Origin: Vitis vinifera
Lineage: Eukaryota > Streptophyta > Magnoliopsida > Vitales > Vitaceae
Length of the DNA: 64,000 nucleotides
Reading direction: 5' to 3'
Assembly (NCBI RefSeq): GCF_030704535.1
Contig: NC_081822.1
Location: forward strand, 568,001-632,000
A model generated the notes under the pieces. That model saw only the letters and a program-made list of their open reading frames with translations, did no database searches and was not told the origin of the DNA. The translations under genes were made by a program, and so were the position numbers. Shown one piece after another: positions 25,614 to 35,547 of this stretch. The first letter of the stretch is position 1; the number at the start of each line of letters is the position of its first letter.

Positions 25614-28070
25614 ATGTTGGCTATGGAGGAAGTTCTGTGTGAGCTGAGCAGAGAGGACATAAATGAGCAAGGTTTGCCTCCTGGGTTTAGGTTCCACCCC
25701 ACTGATGAAGAACTGATAACCTTTTATCTGGCTTCGAAGGTGTTTAATGGGAGTTTCTGTGGTGTGGAGATTGCTGAGGTTGACCTCAACAGATGCGAGC
25801 CTTGGGAGCTTCCAGGTATGCCTAGAGTTTGTTTCATGTCGACATTGAGACAAGATGAAAATGGGGAGAGACAAATATATGAGAATATTCCCCTTTCTTT
25901 TTATCTTCTTTTTCTTTCTCTTTTCCTCTTAGGTTTTGATGGCCTGATGGGGCTTTCTCTTGCATACTCTCTCACTCTCACTCACTCTCACCCTACCTGC
26001 AAACCTTTCTGCTCGTCTCTTTTTTTTTTTCTTTAATTCAAAATCAACTAATGTTGTTGGTTTATATGATCTTTTGGTCAACATAAAAGACAACTATATA
26101 ATCTTTACTTCTCCTTGTGATCTTGGCTATGTGGGTGGGGGGACAGGAACTCTCAGAAACAACATCAAATGGCTATTTTCTCTCTTTTTTAGCTGTCTAA
26201 TGAGTCTTCATAGATTATGAGATCTCATGGGTTAATGAATTAATTAACCTTTTGGTCATCTATGTAAATGCATATATATCCAAATAAATATAAGGTTGCC
26301 AGTCGTTATTGTAGGTTTTTACTTGCCAATCCGTCAATACTTAGCTATAACCCTATAAATAGATACATGTCCCTGTCAATGCCGCACAGTTTAGAATTTG
26401 TGAGGGAAAGAGGAAAGAAAAACAACAGTTGGGTGTAGCAGAAACTACATATTAACATTAATGCTCGTGATGGGTGGAATTGTGGTTGCAGATGTAGCAA
26501 AGATGGGAGAAAGAGAGTGGTATTTCTTCAGTTTAAGGGACAGAAAGTACCCAACAGGGTTGAGAACAAACAGGGCAACTGGAGCTGGGTATTGGAAAGC
26601 AACAGGAAAAGATAGAGAAGTGCACAGCGCCTCAAGCGGAGCCTTACTTGGGATGAAGAAAACCCTAGTTTTCTACAAGGGAAGAGCACCCAGAGGCGAG
26701 AAAACCAAGTGGGTTATGCACGAGTACCGCCTCGACGGTGACTTCTCCTACCGCCACACGTGCAAGGTAACGCCTCCCTCCGCCACCACCGCCACCTCCA
26801 CCTCCACCTCCCTCCGCCGTGGGAATCAAGTTAATAGCCTGCAACCCACTTTCGTTTTGTCGTTTTTGAGTTGACTTTACTTTATGTATATCTTTCAAAC
26901 AAAATAAAAGATAAATAAGTAAATATATATATATAAAAGAGTGAAGATTGAATACTGTTTCTGCCGACTACCCAGTTTTCAGTTCATTTGTTGGGTTTTT
27001 GAATTACAGTTTGCTTTTTGTGTAGAGATCAGTCATCTCAATTATGAGTGCCTTTTCTTTTGAGTCTTTAAAGACAATCGATTGTGTGTTCAATTTCAAT
27101 TTAATAAACTGTTGCATGACAACATGTACGCAGTGCACGTAAATGAGCATGCAGTCAGTTTTTTTTATCATTAAGAACGACAAAGTTGAAAGATTCAGAA
27201 ACTATTTAATGAAATCGTATGGATTTTTTTTCTGTTTTTAGAGCTGGGTTTTTTTCCCTTGTGTTGTAGGAGGAATGGGTGATTTGCAGAATATTTCACA
27301 AAACTGGGGAGAAGAAGAACCCGATGTTCCAAGGGCAGGCGTATCTGCTGGGGAGTTCAGCAGCAGCAGCAGTAGCCACTAGTTCGTTGCCTGCGTTGCT
27401 GGAAAGCCAAACAACACTGTTGGAGAGTCAATCTCACCCCACAATGCAAGGTGGTATCTCAAGCTCTTTTCTGGTTCATCACCACCATGACCAAGAAAGC
27501 AATGAGCTGAAGGCCCTGATAAACCCAGTTTTGTCCCAGTCTCCTTTGGCGTTTCCAATAAATAGTGGGTTCCAGAGCTGCTCCTTTTCAACAACTCCCA
27601 CCACCAACATCCCAAACACGAACAACATTAATAGCACCACCGGCAACAACAACCCATCAACATCCATCCTCTTCAAGTCCCTCCTCTCACATCAGGAATG
27701 CAGTTTGAAGGAACAGACCACTATTCCGAAACAGTGCAAGACAGAGGCCAACTTTTCCCATTTCCAACTACCTGATGCTAACATGCACTGGGTGGACAGG
27801 ATGAACTCGAACCTGCATCAAAATCCCTTGTTTTTTGAGATGGATTATTGTAGCGGTGGTGTATTGGGGTTCACAGCAGCAACTGCTACTGGTGGTGGTG
27901 GTGGTGGTGGTGGTGCTTCTGCTGCTGCTACTTCCGCTGCTGTTGCTTCTGCTGCAGAAACTGTTCATGAGATGTCCACTTCAATTGCTTTCAACAGGGC
28001 CGGCTTTCAGATGATGGTAGATTTTCCCATCAGAGTCCCCGGAGGAGAATCTTGGCCATTGGATCCTTGA
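25614..28070 (+). CDS. CUC3: NAC transcription factor, CUP-SHAPED COTYLEDON 3 type
   Basis: Three exons, 25614..25815, 26492..26766 and 27270..28070, give 425 aa, with intron positions usual for NAC genes. The NAC DNA-binding domain covers about residues 20-171: '[20 protein letters not shown]', '[14 protein letters not shown]', 'GYWKATGKD', '[16 protein letters not shown]' and '[13 protein letters not shown]'. The C-terminal part has '[12 protein letters not shown]' and '[14 protein letters not shown]', which match Arabidopsis CUC3 (ANAC031). CUC3 sets organ boundaries and starts axillary meristems. No miR164-like site is visible, as expected for CUC3 but not CUC1/2. The protein is about 90 aa longer than Arabidopsis CUC3, partly through Ala, Gly and Asn runs. 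Position next to PHT1;9 matches At1g76420. Confidence 0.92.
27888..27960 (+). repeat. GGT and GCT trinucleotide runs coding Gly and Ala
   Basis: A run of about eight GGT codons is followed by many GCT/GCA codons in the last exon of CUC3, giving poly-Gly then an Ala-rich stretch. A shorter CAG run at about 27359-27372 codes Ala. These are in-frame and likely to vary in length between alleles. Confidence 0.85.
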
Positions 28071-31000
28071 GATGTTTGCAAATTATATATATATATATGG
28101 ATAGAGATATCTATATCTGTAGTCTAATATACATACCATATATAGAATCTTATGGTGTATGTACTGTTGCTGTAAATGTGGGGGGAGTCCCATCCCATGA
28201 GTCCATCCATGCACGTATCTATGTAGCCGTGTAGTATTTAAGATTTTCTGCAGTGCACGATTGAGGAGAGATTTTTCCTCTTTCCCTTTAGATTGTGTTT
28301 TTCTTTTCGGTTTTTGGTTTGGAGGAGGGATATTGTTTGGCTCCCTTTCTGTGGGGTTGGATATTCCAAGGGACCGGTGGTGTAAAGTTAATGAAGGAGG
28401 AGTGGTGGTGCTGGTGGTCGGTTGGGGTAGCGGACGGCTCCTGTTTGATGTGACGCCATGGATGGGATAGGATGTGTTTCATAATTTTTACGTCACCTTT
28501 ATTTATGATTGATGATGAGAATGGGCCCTCCTCTCCTGCATGCATGCTCAGTGCTCTCTGGCCTACCCTACGTCCATCTGACAACCCCTCTTCCCCTCAT
28601 CTCTCTAGGCTCTGTGTAGGTAACTGTGTAATAATACATGCATTCATGCTCATGCATGAAGATCAATCATCCTCAAATAGTACCCAAGTAGCAAAAATTT
28701 GTCGTAACTCGTAAAGAGTTGGAGAACAGGCATGCATGTATGGATACATATGATGATTTGAATGGATGGATGGGAGTATGGAGATTCTGGGGCTAATCAT
28801 GTCACCACCGAGTAATGACAAAATATGTACGACATGGAGACATCATAATCAGGGTTTGGATTCTTCAATCCACTGTCCCCAAAGGATGAAGTCCTCCTCA
28901 ACCTCAAATCAAATAAATCCCCCCACTCCTTTTTTTGGGCTCTTCAGAGTAGGCCCAGCCCTCGCTCTAACCCCTACCCAGTACCCACCTGGCTTTTGCT
29001 GTTACCTCAAAAAAGCCAGAGGCAGAGGCCAACGTTACTACAAGAAAAACGGTCTTGTGGGCTGACACTGGTTCGTTTCGTGCAACCCGAAAGCCTTAGC
29101 AGAGGTCCCTCTCAGACATCTGGCCTCTTGAGAAGTGGACTCGGCCTTCCTCGATTGCTCCCATTTACTTATACTAAGAAGATGCGGAAAATGCTGCTCT
29201 GATGATCTGCTTTTCTCCTACAATGATGCGTCCTTGCCAACATTCATTGCTCACCCTCACCACATCCAACAAAACCTTCTCTTCTCGTGATAAAGCAAGA
29301 ATCTAATAAGCCTTCAACTCTTAATGGTGAAATAACACCCAACACAACACCAACTCTTTATTGGGAAGAGCATCGTCTCATACTCTCAGCTGCATAAGCT
29401 CCATGTAGCCCAAATCGACCCTGACTAACATCTTTTCAAATAATTCAGGGGAGGTCCAAGATAAAATCACTTGTTATACCATATCGAGGCGCTGAGGTGT
29501 CAACGATACACTTCCTTGACAGACTTTGATTTAATCCATTATCTATGAGATTACCCCTGCAATAAGTGTCTTATAATCCTATTAAAGCCTGTTCTCAATA
29601 TTATTTATAAGCATTACTCATGTGTCAAAGATGATCCAACCACCAAAATAGTAGTTTTTGGTTGCAATTTTGTGGCTGCAGGTAATCATATCCAAACTTC
29701 TCACACATTTCATTGTGCATTGCAAACAAACTCTAGCGATCAACAAAACAAAATGAGTGATTCAAGGCATTCGCAAGTTATTTAAGTTTTATACAGTCCA
29801 AAGTCCTTCAAAGGGAAAGAACAATACTCAATCTCCATGTTCCTGTATATGTAATACATGAACCAATGGGATCCTGACATGTGAGAATTATTACATTCTA
29901 ATACCCATCCAGCAGAGCTCTACAAGGAAATGATGCAAATCTAAAATGTCTAGAAGCCCCTGTACCAACAGAAACACCACCAGTCAGTGACAGTTTCAAT
30001 TCAGCCATTTGAGAATCAAGACATGAAGATATAAAACCTCAAGTAGCACAAATTCAAATCTCAAATAAGTTAAAATGTAACATTGCGAGAAAGTAACAAA
30101 GGAATGTTAATGAAGAAGTTCAAGTGAAATTCTTCACCAACCCAAACCACAATGCGGATCTCGGGAGCCCATATTGATAATAGCAATAGGAAGAATATTT
30201 GGTAGAGAACCCTAACCCAATCATAATCTTGGTTCAGAATAGCAAATGAACTTGTGTACTAAAAAACTTGTGTAATTATCTGACATGGATATATGTTATC
30301 CAACCAAATATATATATATATAGATACATATATAGATATGGATATCAATCAATGAGAGAAGCACATGCACAACCAAAACATACATATAGCATACCCCATT
30401 TGTAACAATTTTCCTTTTTCTTTTTGGCTGCTACATGGAATCAAACTTGGAAACCCCCTTTCCCCAACTCATTCCCATGCCATTTGAGACCAGCCTCAAA
30501 AGCCTGTAAGATTTAAATCTCAACATGCTGGAATTGCTAAAAATGGAACAACATCTTTATTCTACCCCATTTTTCTTACTACTTGATTTTTTCTTTCAAA
30601 CCTGTCTTTTTCAGCTAGGATTAAACTGATGGTGCAAAGATTGTATCCAGTGAATGGGTTTGCTAAGGAGCAGCATCCAGGAGGGTGGATGACTCCTCAT
30701 GGGTGAAGAGATCTATCATTCAAATCACAATGTAAATAAATTATAATATTTAACAGCATTGAGATAAAGCAAGGGAGGCTAAAAGCCATTTTAACCAGCA
30801 TAATGTTTAATTCCCATCATTTTCGAGGAAATATGCTACAATATGCTAGTTGACGTGAAGCAACATGGTTGATGAGATTGGACCAAGGTGCATTATGAAC
30901 TAAGGCATATGATTTTGTGAAACATATTTCACAGATAGTCTCACTGATTCCAGTTTCATTCTCTAGCCTGATCTCTCATCACTCTGAAAATGACAAGAAG

Positions 31001-31899
31001 TCAATAGACTGTCTCCTCAAGCCCAAAAGTTATCATCAGATAAGAAGGTACCATAATTAATGAGCATCAAAATAAAGACTTTGATCATATCCTGTCATAT
31101 GAAATCAAACAACTACATAAGTGAAAAAAATGGCTTCACCAAGAATTTTACTGAGACTCCAGTCTACCTTCTCTTTTCATGAACATTTCAATATAGAGGC
31201 AACTAAAACATCACCAGTTCATGTTATCTCTCAGTCATTCTAATAATACTTTAAGGCTCCAAAAGCTTAACACAAAACCTGGTTTGAGTTTATTTCTCCA
31301 GGGAAAAAGCATCTGATTAGAGTTTATTTTTCTTTCATCAGAAATTCAGGCTGTTTTGATTCCATGAAATTAGGGCATTGGAATCTGAAATTGAGGCAAA
31401 AATCCAATCCAATCCAATCCAACCATTTATAATTTTAGCTGCTTTGCGTACTAGTGGATTTGGAATCAAATTTAAAATTCATAAACTGAAAATCCAAAAA
31501 AAAAAAAAAAATCCAACGGAAAAGCAAGGGTTTCCAATTCTACAGCAGTAGAATTCCAAATCAAATCAATTCCTCCGCAACCAAGCACAGCCTAATGGAA
31601 TTTAAATTGATATCACGCTATTTGATCGCCAAGCTTATCGATCTTAGAAGTGTTGCATTTCGATTGTAAATCATAGAAACTATAACTTCCCTATTTTCCT
31701 CGTCTCTTATCCTCCGGTCCCTCGGCAACCAAACGGAGGGGAAAGTGAAATGAATACAAAACCCTAGATCCAACATTAAATCAGAGAAGTTTGGAAATCA
31801 AACAACCGAAGGACTGGAACGCAATAAAAAACTCAAACCCTTACCCTAGATCAAGGAGATAAAAGATTGGAAGAAGAAGGGAATAACCTTGAATTAGGT
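28071..31899. other. Intergenic region 3' of CUC3
   Basis: It holds the CUC3 3' UTR, with an (AT)n run near 28085, then mixed sequence of moderate GC around 28900-29300. Several reading frames of 60-99 codons occur there, but none looks like a known protein. The last part may hold 3'-UTR exons of the small minus-strand gene, because a donor-like aag|gttatt follows its stop codon closely. Confidence 0.4.
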
Positions 31900-32037
31900 C
31901 TACTTGGAATCGGATTTCTTGTTAGGGTCTTGCTGTGGAGAGTAGATCATAGCAGCGACCATGGCTCCTGGTAGAACCACGAACTTGGCCAACGTTGCCA
32001 GCTTCGACACCAACGGCTCTCCTCTCATCAACGACAT
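31900..32037 (-). CDS. 45-aa predicted single-pass membrane protein
   Basis: A single short reading frame on the minus strand codes 45 aa, beginning 'MSLMRGEPLVSKLATLAKFV' and ending 'DPNKKSDSK'. One hydrophobic segment covers about residues 15-32, with a positively charged N-terminal side and a hydrophilic tail, like small organelle or ER membrane proteins. I do not recognise the family. Support for a real gene: balanced codon use in an AT-rich stretch, a TATA-like tataagtat on the minus strand near 32122-32130, and a possible 3'-UTR donor about 15 bp after the stop. The start is the first ATG; a second ATG lies three codons in. A conserved small subunit of a membrane complex is possible but is only a guess. 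Confidence 0.6.
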   Translation of the reverse strand: MSLMRGEPLVSKLATLAKFVVLPGAMVAAMIYSPQQDPNKKSDSK

Positions 32038-32139
32038 TCCCACCCTCCTCTATCTCTTCGACTTCTTTCTTCCACAGCAGACCACAATTGATTTAGACTC
32101 GGTTTTTGTTAAAAGCTTTCTATACTTATACCCAAAAAT

Positions 32140-33482
32140 AATAATAATAATAACAATAACGATATTTGAAAAAAAAAATCGTAAACTATAAAAATTTAAA
32201 GTAATATAATAAAAATCGTAAACTAAAATTTGGGTGTTTTTTTTTTTATATATAGATTTTTGGATGGTTTTCTGAATAAAAATTTAAAGTAATATAATTT
32301 AATTTATTACAAACCTTTTTATAGGCAACACAAATTGGATATGTATAAACTTAAACCCGTCTGTTGGGATTTTTATATTTATTTATTATTTCAGTATTTT
32401 TAGTATGGTTTAGAGTTAACATTATTGCAAATATATAAAGGCTAACATGAGATATCCTTGAAAGTATGGGCATCCTTTTTCAATTTATAAAAATTTTAAG
32501 TATTCATCCCAATTATGAATTTAATAAACTAATTCAATGAATCCGATATTGAAATTTAACCATTTTTTGGTTTTAAACATTAAAATCAAATTGAACTTAT
32601 TTTACTAAATTTTATATATTAAGAACCCAAGTAATTAAATTTAGAAAAGAAGCTGATTAATTTGGCTTGATTTAATAACAATAATTGATTTTATTTTATT
32701 TTATTTTTATTTGATATGACTTGTCTTATAATTACACACAATTTACATTTTTTTTAGGAATGGTCTTACCTATATTGAACTGTGCTCTCCACATGATCTA
32801 TGTGGGTAAGACCGTCCAATATAGATAGCACCATCATTCAAAAAATGTATATTACATGTACTTATATGAAGGGTATATTGTCCGATTTTTGACTCAATGG
32901 AGAAATATGAAAAATATAGTATGAATTAGGGGTAAAGTGTAATAAACTCATTTAAGTAATATTATTATAATAAGTTGAATTACATTATTAAAACCAATTT
33001 CAATTATATCATTGTAATTCAATTAAAAAAATTAACTATTGTTATAGTAAGGTAGTAATATATATACTTTGATGAAAAATTGTAAACTATATTATTATAC
33101 TTTGATTTTTAATTTATTTAAAAGATCAAAATTATTAAAAATTGATTTGATCAAGCGAATTTGATCCTGTTTGATCAATTTAATCAATTTTATGCATACA
33201 CCTCCTCCAAATTCGAATGCTAATTTTTGTAATTATTTTGAATATTTCATAGTAATTTCTTGAGTCCCCTCTAATTGTATTTACATTTTGTAGATATTTT
33301 AATCACTTTTTTAATTTTTTTTTCCTTCAACCATTTAATTTAGTTATTGAACCATGAATATGAGTCGTTGAATCAGAATTTATAAAATTTCATTGAAGAT
33401 TAAAAATCGCATACTAGTTCATCCGGTTATAAAATAAACCTTAGAAACTAATTAAATTAATAATATATTACATATGTTTTGA
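32140..33482. other. AT-rich intergenic region
   Basis: No gene is supported. It contains a nested palindromic block at 32762-32813 and many A/T runs. Confidence 0.5.
32762..32813. repeat. Nested inverted repeats
   Basis: Outer arms ggtcttacc (32762-32770) and ggtaagacc (32805-32813) are perfect complements. Inside lies a second perfect pair, ccacat / atgtgg, around a five-base loop (32789-32805). The two share only one base, so one cruciform or hairpin could hold most of both. Confidence 0.6.
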
Positions 33483-33764
33483 TCAGGGGATGCCAACGCG
33501 GTGGGCCGCGTCTACAACGGAGGCTGGTCCCTTGGAGAGGTCAGTTCCGGCGAGGGTGGGAGCATCGGTGCCGCCACCGCCTTGATTAGGCTTAGGTTCC
33601 AGGTGTCCTTCGGTGCCGTAGCCTTGGCGTTTGTAATCCTCCAAATCAGTATACTTGAGATAAGGGCTGCTCTCCATTGGCAGGCCCCGGAGTTTGGAGG
33701 CCTTTTCTTCTGCTCTCTCTTCCTCCTCCGTCTTCTTTCTCAACTGCTCGCCGCTCTTCGACAT
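33483..33764 (-). CDS. Small hydrophilic LEA-like protein
   Basis: A single-exon reading frame of 93 aa on the minus strand. The first ~30 residues are rich in Glu, Lys and Arg ('KKTEEEERAEEKASKLRG'). A conserved-looking middle follows ('SSPYLKYTDLEDYKRQGYG'), then a Gly/Pro/Thr-rich tail ending 'AAHRVGIP'. There is no signal peptide, membrane segment or cysteine. The composition is that of an intrinsically disordered, stress- or seed-related (LEA-like) protein, but I cannot place it in a named LEA group. GC content is clearly above that of the flanks, which supports coding. A TATA-like ttataag on the minus strand lies about 50 bp upstream of the ATG. Confidence 0.75.
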   Translation of the reverse strand: MSKSGEQLRKKTEEEERAEEKASKLRGLPMESSPYLKYTDLEDYKRQGYGTEGHLEPKPNQGGGGTDAPTLAGTDLSKGPASVVDAAHRVGIP

Positions 33765-33799
33765 CGCGCCGTTTCTCTGTAAAAATAAAAAGTTGTTTT

Positions 33800-35540
33800 C
33801 GGAGAAGGTTACTTATAAACGGCTACGAGAAATAACATCCAAGGAAGAGCTTGGAAAATTCTGTGGTGGATCCGCTTTTGAAGATACAGTGGACTTTTTC
33901 AACCTGCTCCACCCATAATCAAGGGGACTCGCTTATGCAGATGTGGTGTTGTGTTTGGCAGCATGAAAATAGTAAAGCTTATAAAAATGTTCATATGGTG
34001 TAACCAGAGCCAGTTAAAAAAATACCATATGTTTTGGATACATTTTTTATTTTTCATTTTTAAAAATAGATTTTTTTATACGAAATATTAAAATTCTTAA
34101 CTCTTATAAAAAGTAGAAATTCACTTACCACTAAAAACTCTTTTTAAAATTTCAGAAATTTTAAAAATAAAAAATTTATAATCTTAGCTCATCTCACAAT
34201 TAAAAAATGTGTATAAAAATTTATCAATTTAGGCCCCCCTTGAATATGCTTTCGTTTATATTTTTAAAATAATAATAATAATAATAAAATAACTCATATA
34301 TAAAATGTAAAAACTCTTTAAAAAACCATTTTTTTAGTATTAAAATTTTTTTACTATCCAAAATTTAAGAAATTTTAAAAATAAATTTTCATCATTATAA
34401 ATAAGTCCATAATTTAAATGTGTTTGGTAATTATTGGCCCCATTGGATCATTCTATTCCACGTCAAACTATGGGGGTTATCCAAATGGCTATAAACTGAA
34501 ATTGAGCTGGATTTTTGTCCCATCTTATAATAATTGAAGTCCCATATTATTCATTTATATTTTGCGAATTATGACACTTCATTTACAATAATTGTTGAAA
34601 CTATAATAACAGGTACATAATGTAAGCTGACCTTATTTGATGACGATTTTTAATATAGTTTTTAAAAAACCATTCCTTCTATATTATTTTCAAGGAAAAA
34701 AAATTATATTTAAAAATTCATACCCAAAATCATTTTTTCAACTCGTTCTTTGGGTCGACATTCTTCATATTTTCAACAAAAAAAAACAAATTCTCATACA
34801 AATATTGAATTTCAAGGTATTTCAAGTTAAAAAACTTTTTCAAAACAGGCATTAGGGTTGGTAGGATCTTCTTTGATAACCGAGTTTTAAAACTGTCTTG
34901 TAGAACAAAGGTTTATTTAAGAAATTAAAATATTTTTAATCTATTTTTTATATTTTTAAATATATATAAAAATAATTTTTATATTTAGTGCTTTATTTTT
35001 AATAATTTATTTTATAATTATTTTTTAAAATAATTCTAAAAAAATAATTAAAAGATATTATATGAAAGAAAATAGTTATCTATTCTCAAATATGTTTTTT
35101 TTTAAAAAAAAAAAAATAGGAAAACTGATTAAAAAACAGTTGCGAAACTGTTCCTAGATTTCCTTATTTTTTTGTCGTAAGGCCAACCATTAGACCGGAC
35201 TGATAAAAAAACTGAAATGCAGAGCAGTAAATAACAAAACTAGTAATGGAGGACGCATGACTACAAACAATTAATTCTCTGGGACCGGATTGCCTCGTGT
35301 TTCCAGGCCTGTCTCTTTCTGGAGAATGAGAGAGGGAGAGATGACAATCGTTCTTCCCTTATCCATCACAAAATCCAACCGTAGAAAATTCCTGGTTCTG
35401 AAGACTCATCTTTCATGGCAATTTCTCCACCTCATAACCTTTCATCCATCTAAACTACCTTATCTTTTCCTTAATGCAATACCATAACTTCAATACTATC
35501 ATCACCAGTTGCAGGGCTCTCTTGTTAGCTTTCTTTCTTT
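33800..35540. other. AT-rich intergenic region upstream of PMI1
   Basis: No gene is supported. The sequence is mostly A/T runs. The short open frame at 34637..34855 is low-complexity and likely chance. The region holds the divergent promoters of the LEA-like gene and PMI1. Confidence 0.5.
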
Positions 35541-35547
35541 GTCAACA

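Noticed and set aside
26665-26898. Minus-strand frame with a long poly-Gly run
   Set aside because: It spans CUC3 exon 2 and the C-rich intron start; the Gly run comes from the repeat, not from a gene.
27379-27968. Three minus-strand reading frames of 65-78 codons
   Set aside because: All overlap the last exon of CUC3 and reflect its trinucleotide runs on the other strand.
27270-28070. miR164 target site in the NAC gene
   Set aside because: Searched by eye for the CUC1/CUC2-type site and found none; consistent with a CUC3-clade gene.
28766-29202. Reading frames of 68-99 codons 3' of CUC3
   Set aside because: No family, no splice signals and mixed low-complexity composition; not supported as genes.
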